In this document: in pieces, positions 34,041 to 45,634 of the stretch
How positions within the stretch are numbered: the stretch's first letter is position 1
Layout: each line of letters begins with the position of its first letter
NCBI GenBank assembly: GCA_963969395.1
Contig: OZ017797.1
Span: forward strand, 35,402,001 to 35,466,000
Length of the DNA: 64,000 bases
Source of the DNA: Pseudoscleropodium purum
Lineage: Eukaryota; Streptophyta; Bryopsida; Hypnales; Brachytheciaceae
Reading direction: 5' to 3'
The notes under the pieces: model-generated
Told to the model about the DNA's origin: nothing
The model's input: the letters and a program-made list of their open reading frames with translations, nothing else
The model's database searches: none
Translations under genes and position numbers: made by a program

Positions 34041-36469
34041 GCTACAAGGCTACGTATGGACGATCCCAAATGTCTTGCAATTGTAGATTTCAAGTATTTT
34101 CATATCAACAAAAAGGTCTAGATTTGTCTATTTTCCTGGAAAGATCACTATCAATTTTTTTAAAACTATATGAGTTAAAAGATAGGGTCTATTTAAAATT
34201 GTACCACGATACCAATAGTATATGATATATATCAAAAAAATTAAGTGTAATTGTAAGACATTGGCCACAAGTATAAAAAAATTGTCACATTGCAAAAGTA
34301 GGAAGGTTTACCTTAGCAAATTCAACAAACTAAAAATTTTACAATACAAGGATAGAGTTTATAGATATTTTGGGTAGCTCACTACAAATAGAATTTTCAT
34401 TTTGTTTGTTTGAAATTTTTACAAAATATGTGGTCAAAGAGTAGCTTTAAGGCCCAATAATTTTCATAACTTTTGACTACATGGTTTGAAAGTTATTGCA
34501 TGATTTGTAGTTTTCATGCTATGGCGGGCAATTCAAAATATTTCTAAAAAATATCTTTTAAAAAAAGTAAAAGTTTGAAATTGTTTTTCTAGGTTTATAT
34601 ATACATGGAAAGTTTTTAATCATTCCATTTGGATTAATGAAGTGAAAGTTATAAGGAATTTTAGTTTGCGGGCAATTGTAGATTCTCTATTCTAAAATAA
34701 ACTTTGAAGACCTTTATTTAATTCAATTTTTAATAATTTTTGGAATTTTTTTTGTCGGATGAAGATTTTGTATTACAACATTACAACTATTGGAATTGTC
34801 ATTTTTCAATTCTATAATAAAATTCTTAACAATTTAGTATTTTGAATCATCCTCTACTTCTTTCTACTTATTATACTTTTTCTATATGTTGTACAAATCT
34901 AAGTGATTTGAAATTTTTCAAGCAAGTAGACAACTTTTCTTGAAGAAAGAATCCAAAGACGCAAAACCATTTTGGAGATTTTTCATACGAATGTGACCTT
35001 TTGAAATACAACTACTCGTATTTTCATAGGGCCAAACAATGAATATTTATCAATTCAAACACTATTATCTTGCAATCTACATGGTGGAAATTTTTGAAAT
35101 TCTTTTCACATCTTTTCAAGCTAGTGTAATACAAGATCTTATGGTTACATGTGTCTATTTTTTTTTTTTTTAAATAAAATTTGGTACTTGCACTAGAAAT
35201 GACAGTTTTGGAGTGTTTTTGGTGAAAACATAGTCAAAAATCTTTAGGGGTTAACTTGAATCTTTGAAACTATATGTAATACATACTCATATTGAATGGG
35301 ATATTCATGGGATGGATTCAAGTGGGGCTTTTGAAGTGTTCAATGGTAAACTTGTTATTAACCTATATAAGAAAGAGGTTGTTTTAGAAGATGAAAAGTC
35401 TAAAATTGCTAATTTCTATGCATTATCCAAAATAAAATTAAAAAATTGAATTCCAAATATATAAAAAATGTATTGAAAAATAAGGCAATGTGTAGAAAAA
35501 AAATTTAGTCCATTTGATGACGTGGATGGAAAGATTATAACTTTTGAAGTCCATAAAAAAATTTTAAAAATTATAAATTAAAATATATTCAATCTTGCAA
35601 AATATGATAAGTAGACTTTAAGTCTTCTTGGAGTAAAATTTTTGCTCTATACAAAATGATGATTTTGACCATTCATAAGCATATGTTGTTAGACTCACTC
35701 ATGAAAAAAATTCAAAAGCAAATATGGAGTCTAGCTTACTTTAAATCAATTTGCAATGAAAGAAGCAAGATAAAGTACATTAGCAATATACCAATCATTT
35801 TTTTTTTTTATGATTTCTTGTGCAATGAGGAAATTTTTCTATTTGAAATGTAAGTGATTGAAAAATTAAAGAAAAACGTTTGGAATATGTAAAAAAAATT
35901 TCAAAAACTTTGATATTATAAATTGCAAGATAATAGGGCTTGAAGTTAGAAGAAAATGTTTTTTTCTTGAAGTCTTTCTTGTATAGCTAACAAAGTTTGA
36001 ATTCTCTTAGAATGTGATTTGAGATTTAAAATTTTTTAGACCATTTTATGCCATATTTTATTATTAATATATGTGGCAAATTTCAAAAGATTATGAGCAT
36101 TTTTGCAAAAGATGCCTAAAAAATGTCCAAATTGTTGAGGTTGCCAAAAGAATTTGGAATTTTGGAGAGCATAACTTTTGATTTGAGAACCCAATTAGGA
36201 AAAAATTATATTCAAACCATTGAGGGAATATATGTTTACATTTTGTATCAAAATTCCGTGAACATTTGACCAAAATAGACTTTGTAGGAACCTACCCAAA
36301 TTTCCAATTGTTTATTCAATAGACAATTGGCCTTTAGGGGTTAAAAGCTACCACTTGGTCAGTGGTACTTGAATTGAATTGATTGTTGTTGGTTTCATGG
36401 TATAACTCTATACCAGTATACCTGCATATAGTAGAGGGAAAGAAAAATTTGTTAGGAAAAATGGGTGCA
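34041..36469 (+). repeat. AT-rich DNA with decayed TTTAGGGGTTAA-family copies
   Basis: Family-typical pieces are TTAATCATTCCATTTGGATT (near 34617), GTTTGCGGGCAATTGTAGAT (near 34664), TGTTTTTGGTGAAAACATAG followed by TCTTTAGGGGTTAA (35213-35253), and a second end, GGCCTTTAGGGGTTAAAAG (near 36330). At least two overlapping or adjacent copies are implied. The 61-codon frame at 35264-35449 follows the first end and is not recognisable. Confidence 0.45.
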
Positions 36470-38440
36470 AGAAAAATTAGACACTTAAATTTATATATAA
36501 CATAGCCTATAGATTAAATTGGTACCTATTTGGATTTACCCAACTAATAGTTATGTTCGTTCCAAGGGAGGTCTTTTAAATAGGATTGTTTCTAATTTAA
36601 TCAAAGCTAATCCCAATAGGACATTGCAACATAAGATAAAAGAAATAAAATTCCTTAATCTTCTATCACTAGGTTATTCTCACAAGATAGTCTAATTACA
36701 CAATTTGACACTCCACTTAAATAGATACAAAGGAATATAGTAATTCCCAATTAATATTTGATTTTGAAATCTTCAAGCTTTTCCAAATCGGCTCAGCAAC
36801 ACCACAGCTTAGCAAAGCACTTGTCTTCCAAATTGATCTTTTCAACTTCCACCAGCTCAACAAGATCTTTTCTCACCTACTTGGGATTTACTACTTATGC
36901 TTCATAGTCCTCCAATTCTTCTTACATTCTCTCAAATCATGCAACTAATTAATTTCTTTACCAACTTGGAAATTGATATTAAATATCACTGGCTTCAATC
37001 ATCAACACCTAATAGGAATAATTTGACACTACAAACAGGTTCATCAATTACTCCAATTCGGATTCTAAAATAACACCACAGGTCATGATACCAACTTCCA
37101 ACTTCGAAATTAATCAGACTTTAGTTTTAATAAAATACTCCAAATTGGACAAGATAAATCACATGTGTTACACAGATTTCATTCTTGATTCGTAACACAA
37201 AATAATCTCCCCCCCACACTAAACACCAATTTGACAAATAATTCTTTTCATATTATGCCAAATTAGTGAAAATATCACTGTTATTACAACTTGAGTTTAA
37301 CAGCTTAATTATCCATTTTTCAACTTTCCAAATTGATTCTAATTTAATAAGTCCATTCTTCTGATTTCCAATTAGGACTTCTCCTTCTTAACCATCATAC
37401 AATCTTCTTCTAATTTCTAATAATCTCAATTGCTTCAACTTCCATCTAACTACTCTTCATCACCATTAACATCCTAATTTTCAATTAGGATTATTCTGGT
37501 TTACACTGCATCATTCCAATTTATCTTCTTCTCTCTCAACCATCAACTAAAAAACTAATGCACAACTAACTCCTGCAAGTTTCACTCACTCCAGCTAGGA
37601 AATATTAAATCTGGTTGAAACTACTACCACTCATACATCAATACTCTTTAAAACCTCTCCATTATCACAAACGCAACCCAGATTGATTCTTCAAATTGAA
37701 AATATTATCCTCATTCAACTGGACACTTCCTACACACATCACACTTCCTTCGACTAGGACTAACTCAAAAATATCAAGCATCCATACTGACAAACTCAAC
37801 TCTCCAATTAAGACTCACTCACGCAATCAAACATTTCCACATAAAAGTAACAAAAAAAAGAACATACATAGCTCGACAAGCTAGGACATGATTGGATTTC
37901 ATTCAACAGACGGTAAGTAAAAATAAACACAAAATCAGCCCAAATAGGAAATTCCAAACCAAACAGTTACCCATTTGGTCATTTCAGTGAGGATGACTGA
38001 ACTGCCAACAACCCATTTGGAACCGCACAAATCCAAAATACACATAACTAACCCCACTTGTCTAACTATAGCCTAACTGGACAACTGCAACCATCTTAAT
38101 TGGAATTTCCACATACCAACTTTCCACTAACTACCAACTTGGAACTCTTTCTTGCAAACCAATCAATAACTACCTACTAGGAAATCTCCTCACCAGCATA
38201 CATCGCATCCAACTTGGATCTTCTCCATCTTTTCCAATTAGGATTCCAATTCAACTTTAATGAATTGGACTAAACATTCAAACTCCAAGTTGGTTTACAG
38301 ACCAAAAAATATACTTAAACTCCCTTCCAATTCAGTTAAAATGTACACAAAAACACCCAAATTGGAAAACCAACATAGAAAATCATAAAAAAAACTCAAA
38401 ATATTCACCAAAAAAATAAAAAATAAATTCCAACTAGGAC
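36470..38440 (+). repeat. CCAANTTGG-rich 2-kb dispersed repeat, copy C
   Basis: The reference copy for the family: CCTATAGATTAAATTGGTAC and TAATAGTTATGTTCGTTCCA at the left, CCAACTAGGACATCTACA at the right (38430-38447). Degenerate CCAANTTGG/CCAATTAGG words recur through the whole length, often 40-100 bp apart. Frames are short and without protein character. Confidence 0.6.
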
Positions 38441-38447
38441 ATCTACA

Positions 38448-39573
38448 TAGCCCCACTTAAAAGACCACATGAATGAATTTATAAGAAACATAAGATATTG
38501 GAAATATGCCCCTCGTAGCTTTTTATGTAAAAATAGGGTCATCTTAAATACAAAAGTTAAGGTAAATAGCCCTACATTAAATACCCTCTTAATGCACGTG
38601 TATACTTTAAATTACAAAGAGTGATCTCCCCGGGTCTATTTTGAAATGTCTAATAGTAATAGATTGCAAGTACTTATAAATGTACAAAAGAAATATATGT
38701 TACTTTATTGAAAGCTACAAATTTGAATAATATAGTCACATCTACATGTGGACTACATTTTGGTATTTCAAAATGTATTACAGTAATACAAAGCATGAAC
38801 TCCTAGATGTGCAAATCAGTTCGAATCTACAACAATATATTATATTCACCTAAAATGCATTTCTACTCTAATTCCTAAATCCCTCAACTACCTATCTACC
38901 TCTACTACAATCACTCCACCTATTTGGAGAAACCAAAGTTTTGTAGCTTTGGTTCCCATGAAGACATCAATCACCCCTAGTACTCTTTTTGCAATTAGAA
39001 TTGAAATGTAGAAATTTATTTTCAAGACACAAATCATGAGATCTCTAGCAAGCATCTCTTGCTCTAAATGTCATCCATGCTCATCCTTACTATCTCGTCA
39101 GTGCCATCATCTCTGAAAATGTCCACCCCGTTCATGTTTAGTGCCATGCTATCATTGCTTTTCCTCTTTTCTTTTCCTTCAATTGTGAAGCAATGTCCAA
39201 AAGCAAAATATTACCAATAATTTTTGGAAATTAAAGTACATAATTCAACTAAGAAACATATCTCACCATTTTGTGCCTCTTGTTGCACTAATATAGCCTA
39301 GGATGGAGATTGTCCTCAACTAGAAAGTGGACTCGATGCTCGATAAGGTTGCAATGGCTACCTTGCATGCCTCGAATTCTCTCTTTTGCTTGCCATGTCT
39401 TCTCCAGCAAGGAACTCTTTACCGTGCTATGGTACCAATTAAGTGAAGTTAACATGCACTCAAATCCTAATGCAACTTGAAGCTAAACTGTTGTGAACTA
39501 TAGAGATTCTAACTCTAAAAGAATGGAACACTAACATGTCCCTCTTACACATGGTACAAGTATTAAAGATGGC
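38448..39573. other. Intergenic DNA, nothing recognised
   Basis: AT-rich with a moderately richer part near 39050-39450. No open frame, splice pattern or element end that I could support. Confidence 0.4.
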
Positions 39574-40512
39574 CCTTAACCCCTAAGAGATTAATCCTTT
39601 GGCCCTTAACTTCTAAAGGACCAACATAGGTAGGACGAACATGTTTACAAGCCCAAAAATGCTCTTGAATAATCCTTTATAAAGCAAGGTAATAAACTTC
39701 ATAAACATTTGTTTTTTGACAAATATCATTGTGTTGGTCTTCTAGTTAACTCATTGAAGTATATTGTCCCAAAATTTTAGAATGAATATGCCAACAAGTG
39801 TACATTTAATATAGAATGCCTAAACTTCAATTTGATGGCAAGCTTTTCTAGCCTTTCCAAAAGATGAAGTTCTATCTTCCATTATTTTGTGGAGGTAAGT
39901 TTTTTCAAAGTTGTGTACTTGTTTCACAAATCAAAACCAAATAGAATCAAAATTTTCTAATTTAACCTCTAAAATTTCATGACTATGTATTCACCAAAAA
40001 CGCTCCAAAGCTGCCATTTTTAGTACAACTACTAAATTTTTGGAAAAAAAACAATTTATGACACATATAACCTTAGGATCTTGTAGTATGATGACTTGAA
40101 AACATGTGGTAAAATTTTCAGAAACTTCCTTTGTGTGGATTGAAAGATATAAGCATTCAAATTCACCAAAACCATTTTTTCAACCATGCGAAAAATTGGG
40201 TAGCTACACTTTACAAGCTCATTTTTCTATGAAAAAATGACCCAAATGGTCGAGCTTCTTTGGATTATTTTTCCTAGAAAATTTTGAGATCATTTGGAAT
40301 AGTACAACATATAGGAAAAAAATAGTAACATATTAGGCTATAACTTTTGACTCCTATTTTCAAATGTCATGAAATTTAGGACATATGAAAGATATCCCTT
40401 GTCTACATCTTCTATTAAAATTTCAGCCTAATATATGCAAATTTCTGATCACAATGACCTGCCCAAAATTTCTATACAACCAAAAAATACAGTCTGATCT
40501 TTTAGGGGTTAA
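39574..40512. mobile_element. TTTAACCCCTAAAG-family element, copy E2
   Basis: Starts within CCTTAACCCCTAAGAG / CCCTTAACTTCTAAAGGACC (two alternative starts, 39574 and 39603) and ends ATCTTTTAGGGGTTAAAA near 40512. Shared inner words with other copies include ACTATGTATTCACCAAAAAC (near 39979), the reverse complement of the family end phrase. Non-coding. Confidence 0.5.
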
Positions 40513-41593
40513 AATTATAATTTTTTTGAATTTTTGAAGTAGGCTCTTACGAAATTACAAAATTGCCCACAAGATGGAGTTATGAACACCTTATTAACAA
40601 TCCATAACCCCTTCAAAGTGTATCCAAGTTGCTTGCAGATAGTACAAGTTTATAGATCTTTAACTCTATGTCTTGGTTAGAGCTCGAGATTTGAAATAAC
40701 TCCAACTTTTACTCATGCAACATCATCTCTCGATGGAAAAGAATGGTTTGGGAACATTTCAATAGAAATGGAAGAGAATGAACCAGAGAGGACATGCTAT
40801 GCTCAACTTTGCCTTCTTTTCAAGTGCAACGTGAAAGAAATTGGAGACAACTATGTAACAAAAGAATTATGTTTAGTAAGAATGTATGAAGAGATAGAAT
40901 TTGATAATACAATGAAGTGTCCGGTATTGAAATGGTTTGAAAACATCCAAGGATCATATAAGGTCATAGAAATAAATAAAATGATGAAGTCTATTCATAT
41001 TGTGCCAAATTTTAGAAATTTAGGCTTTTTTTTTGTGAGTAAATATAAATTTTGAAACTTTTTCATTTTAACAAATGGTATCATTGAATACTACTCCTCC
41101 AATTTCTAAATTTTTACTTAAAGTATGGTATAATTGGATATCAGAAAATATAATTTTGAAGTACAAAACTTACATAGTTTTTCTGTAGGAAATGGCATTG
41201 TTAGAGTGTTCTAGGTGAAAACATAGTGGAAAATCTTTAGGGATTAAACCTTGAATATGTGAGGTACAAGAAATTGGCGTGTGCAAAACTTTATAGTAAA
41301 ATAGAACATAAAAGAGCTTTTTTTTAAGAGTTTATATTTTTGAAAAGTTCTTCTTGGAGTCTAGTTTTAGCATCAAAAATGGAATCTTGTAAATAATGAT
41401 AGTGATTTTTCTGTACAAGATATTGAGCAATGGTACCCATTACAATATTGACTTCCCATAGTGTTGGAAGCTCTTGGAAATGAGCCTAAAATACAGGAGA
41501 TCTTGGAGAAAAAATCACATTGAAAATTAATTAAAAAAATTATAGAGTAGATTTGAAGAAGCCATAAATTGATTGGGGTTATACATGTTAGAT
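40513..41593 (+). other. Intergenic DNA with one possible relic frame and a repeat end
   Basis: Contains the reading frame at 40768-41055 (listed separately) and, near 41213-41250, GGTGAAAACATAGTGGAAAA followed by TCTTTAGGGATTAA, an end of the TTTAGGGGTTAA family. Nothing else recognised. Confidence 0.4.
40768..41055 (+). CDS. Hypothetical 95-aa frame, possible transposon-protein relic
   Basis: Starts at a true ATG (MEENEPERTCYAQLCLLFKC) and holds YVTKELCLVRMYEEIEF, CPVLKWFENI and VIEINKMMKSIHIVPNF, ending FVSKYKF. Residue composition is protein-like for an AT-rich region and mixes charged and aromatic residues evenly. From memory the arrangement (YAQL.LLF, LVR.YEE, CP.L.W, IHIVPNF) recalls the C-terminal part of plant transposon-encoded proteins, but I cannot name the family. 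It may be a surviving exon or relic. Confidence 0.35.
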   Translation: MEENEPERTCYAQLCLLFKCNVKEIGDNYVTKELCLVRMYEEIEFDNTMKCPVLKWFENIQGSYKVIEINKMMKSIHIVPNFRNLGFFFVSKYKF

Positions 41594-42462
41594 CTTTTAA
41601 CCCTTAAAGGATCAAGCTGTGTTTTGTGGCTACTAAAAAGGGTTGGGCAAGTGTATTTATGTAGAGATTTTCATATTTTTGACTCAAATTTTAATAGAAG
41701 GTAAGGATGAGGAATATCTTTTATATGCACTAAATTTTATGACATGTAGAACTATGAGTCATAAGTTATAGCCTAATATGTTGTTGTTTTTTGTAAATGG
41801 GTAGATTGAGTAGATTAGAATAATTAATTTTTGTTTGGTTTTCTAGAGTTTTGTTTATGTGGAAAGCTTTGAAATACTCCATTTAGATGAATTCTACAAA
41901 ATTTATGAGGATTTTTTGTTTGCGGGCAATTATAGATTTTAAGTTCTAAAATAAATGTTAAAATCCGTAATCTTATCCAATTTTCAATATTAAGAAAAAA
42001 ATTAAAATCATAGGATATAGATTGTTTATTGCAATGTTTCAACTATTGGGGTTGGCATTTTTCAATTCCATAATTAAATTCTTGATAATTTAGTAATTTG
42101 AGTCATTATCTACTACTACCTACTTACTATTTTTTCCCTATATGCTATAAAATTCCAAATCATGTATAATCTTTCAAAGAAGCACCACCATTTTTGACAT
42201 TTTTTGTAGAAAAGTGAGCATTTGAAGTGCAAGTATCCTTTTTTTGGCACTTCCAAAAAAATGATTTACTATGAGTTGAATGCTTATTTCTAGCAATCCT
42301 TGTGGTGGAAATTTATGAAATTTTTAACACATGTTTTTAATTTCTTGTACTATAGGATCCTATGGTTATATTTGTCAAAAAAAATTCAAAATTTTTGTAT
42401 TGAAAATGCTAGTTTTTTAGTGTCTTTGGTGAAAAATCAGTCATAGAACTTTAGGTGTTAAC
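41594..42462 (+). mobile_element. TTTAACCCCTAAAG-family element, copy E3
   Basis: About 870 bp from CTTTTAACCCTTAAAGGATC to ACTTTAGGTGTTAAC. The inside carries the family phrases GTGGAAAGCTTTGAAATACT, GTTTGCGGGCAATTATAGAT and, before the end, GTCTTTGGTGAAAAATCAG. No coding frame. Confidence 0.5.
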
Positions 42463-42646
42463 CTCATATTTTTTTGCTCACCAATTCTTTAGTTTCAACT
42501 TCTGAAAAGAGGATTGAAAGACTTGACATCACTTCAACAATTTTAACGCCCTCATGGTCAAACATTATAATCTCTCACTAAATAAGGGTTATTGTTGTGT
42601 TTTCCTTTTCTATAAAATCTTTAACATATCTAATTTGAATTTGTAC

Positions 42647-42869
42647 CAGGGTTGACAAATCAGTACGTCCGCTCCAAAATAGCGTCCGTAACCTGGACGT
42701 CTGTCCTCATAGACGCAGGGTCCCTCCCGCCATCGGAAGATGGACGGGCGGGGTAGACAAGGTGGGACGGGGCGGGCGGGGCGGATGGCGTCCGCGAATG
42801 TTAGCGGATGCTGCGGACACAACGTCCGTGTCCGGACGTCCCGGACGTTTGACCGTCCTGTCAGCCCTG
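42647..42869 (-). mobile_element. GC-rich hAT MITE, copy M5
   Basis: 223 bp from CAGGGTTGACAAATC to CCTGTCAGCCCTG (one mismatch in the right terminus), flanked by the perfect 8-bp duplication ATTTGTAC (42639-42646, 42870-42877). The shortest member. It lies about 2.8 kb upstream of the carbonic anhydrase start. Confidence 0.93.
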
Positions 42870-43249
42870 ATTTGTACGATTACAATTTAAAAAAATTGAT
42901 GTAACTTATCATAATGTTGGCATTTTGTTCAATATAGAGCAAATTCTAGAAAACTCAAAATAGGCCTTGTGCATTTAAGGTTTAAGTAAAGATACTAAAA
43001 TAGTGCACTTTTTATGTAGTATATTAGATGAGTCATGAATGTCACTAATATAGTGAGTGAAATATGACAATTTGGTAACTAAAGCGGTGGGGAAACATCT
43101 AAGCCTCTCTGAACTATAAAAAATTAAAAGATGTTGAGTTTGAAGATACTATATAATTTAAATTAGTCTATGGGGATGGAACTTTAAGTAATGGTGTCAT
43201 AAAAAAAGTATAAGGTATGTAGGGAAATGTAAAATAAGTCAATTTGAAT

Positions 43250-43797
43250 ATTAGTCTTTTTTGCAATATAATCACAATACTGAAATTGTTCAATAATAAT
43301 ACAATAATCATTTAAATTACAACAATACACTTGCATGTTAAATTCAAGATAACTTCAAATAATAATCATGCGTTGCTTGCAATACAATTTGTATACTAAG
43401 ACAATTTTAAAACAATGTAACAACAAACCAAATAGAAACAATACTACAACAAACTTAAATCAACTATTAATGTTGCAGAAGTGCAACGATAATGCTTGTA
43501 TATTGTTCCAATTCCAATTTAGAACTGAAAAAGATCACAAAAAATATTAATTCTAAAGTAAATCAATATTGAAAAATGTAGTCATAGTTTCAATATTGAA
43601 ACACATTTGCTAACATGAATTGTTATAATTTATGCAACTTCAATATATTTGCAATAAGTCTATAAAAGCAGTATTACAACAGAAGATAATTTTTCAATAC
43701 TGCAACAAACAGTATTGAAACAGTTCAAACTTTGTATAGCAAACAGAACAGACTGAAACCTCACTGTCGCAGTTCTGTTTCAATTGTTTTCATTTTC
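43250..43797 (-). repeat. CAATATTGAAAC-rich repeat, copy R2
   Basis: Dense in CAATATTGAAAC, TTGCAACA, GTATTACAAC and AACAGTATTGAAACAG words. The right end is CAATTGTTTTCATTTTCCCG, then ATGCGG, the reverse complement of the start of copy R1 at 33727. Its right edge coincides with an abrupt rise in GC at 43800, the beginning of the gene island. Confidence 0.5.
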
Positions 43798-45634
43798 CCG
43801 ATGCGGCACCTACGGACGATTATCATCCAGCGGAGCGGCTTCATACGGCTCCGAAGCCGCATGTGCGAGAGACTAATAAAGATCCCGTGAACTCTACGCT
43901 GAGAGTTTCAAGGACACGCAGAGACTGTGAGGACTCTGTCTCTCATTCTAAGAAGAAGCTCGCAAGCTAGATACTTGTTTCCGAGTCATTCAAGTGGGGT
44001 AGTCCTAGACCGGCCCTCAGGCCCGGCTAGACTTTCCCTAGGACGTACCAAGGACGCGCATGGGTGCGGATGCTCTAAGGCGTGTAAAGCGTCTTCTCTC
44101 AAACCTTTCAATTCCCAAAATAATCCGCCCCCAGCTCGAGGCACCATAACTTATTTTGGAAAAGATCTTCCGAGAGGTGCTTTGGAAAAAAACCACTTGA
44201 GAGCAGTGTTTCAACTGCACAAGGCCACGAGCTTCGGACGATCTGTCAACACAGAATGTCAGTTGGGCGGACTTCTCATTCTCGTTGCAGTGGTTGCAAG
44301 CCAATTCTTTCCGTCCTCGGGCCTCGAACCGTCGTTTTTGCGAACCTAGGAAAGATGCTCGTCGACGGCGGGCGATGGCGTCACAAGACAAGATGTAACT
44401 TAGTGCATACGCCGGCACTGACCTAATCCGAAGAACAGACACTGCTGATACTTCCAGGGCCATACGCCACGCCGCGCTCATCACTTGCGCGTGCCTCTCC
44501 AACAGAAAATAAACACTTCTCCTAGCCTTTGCAGTATGCACGTCTCCTCCTGTAGTCTCGTAGCCTCCTATGCGACTCGATCGCCGCGCAATTGCATTTC
44601 TTTCGTACCCCTGGATTTGCTGCGAAATTCACGCAATGAAATTTATATTATGATTATTATTCAGTTATTTTGGATTCAAGTGTCCAGCTGCACTTGAGTG
44701 AGACTTCCAGCTCCAACCCACCTACCACTTGGCAGGTGATGAGCGTCGGTTGCCATGCCGGTACTGTTGCAGACAGAAGAGTGATACTCCGTATTTCCTG
44801 GCCGGGAAGAGGGACATTACTTATTAGGTCTGTGTTGTTTTGAACGTCGAGAGGCGGATGTCGAAGTGCTCACCTCTAGACAAGATTTGTTCATTCAACG
44901 GTTGAGGCATAGCGGGTAGATGTAGTGTGACTGTCATGAAAGCTATCGTTAAGTTAGATGGGATTAAAGTATTTAATTCTTTCGGAGGAAAATTTTCATT
45001 CTCTCGGAAGAGAGGTGAAGTTTTAGATTAAGGATCAAAGTAACTGTTTTATCTTTAAATCGAGCAAAGTCGAATTTTGTAGATTTAAAAGTATTTAGTC
45101 TTTTGCTTCTGCTGGAAAGGAACTCATCGATCTTGAAGTGAAAGTGCATTTACGAATTTAAAAAAAATTCTCTTAGGCTTGTCGGAATGGAAACTTAAGA
45201 CCCGGGATATTTATCTAAGAATTGCTCTGTAGATTACTGTATCGCTAACATAGACTGAGGGTTCTTTTTCAAAATGAAATATGAAGAAGCAACTCAGTCA
45301 TACTTTGCTTCCTTTCTGTGGTGCAAGTACGGGCCCATGATCTCTTAAAAGACGGTGTGACTGGAGAGGGGCTGTGTGTTGAATACTGAGGTCAGAGTGA
45401 CTTTGTCAAAGGTTCGTATTGATTGATGACGCTCGGATTCATTCGCCATCATTTCTTTTCAATTAGCTTGCCGATTGGGAAATTCTTGATCCAATCCGTC
45501 AACTTTACGTTAGAGAAAATCTTATCTTCAGCTTTGCTTTTGACAAATCAGAAGACTGTCTCTTGGCAGTAGTGAACACCTATCGATATGGACAGATTGA
45601 TGCTTTGAAATTCCCGATTATTTATAATTACGCT
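43798..45634 (+). other. GC-richer region upstream of the carbonic anhydrase gene
   Basis: The 43800-44640 part is markedly GC-richer and CpG-rich compared with the flanks, then composition falls gradually. Overlapping frames on both strands (43927-44349 +, 44038-44541 -) show no protein family. ATG at 44536 begins a Ser/Arg-rich stretch (MHVSSCSLVASYATRSP) that could be a transit peptide exon, but no splice path to the carbonic anhydrase is evident. The region most likely holds promoter, 5' leader and perhaps a first exon. Confidence 0.35.

Noticed and set aside
44038..44541. 167-codon minus-strand frame in the GC-rich block
   Set aside because: Arg/Ser-rich with no domain, overlaps an equally long frame on the + strand, and is typical of stop-poor GC-rich DNA.
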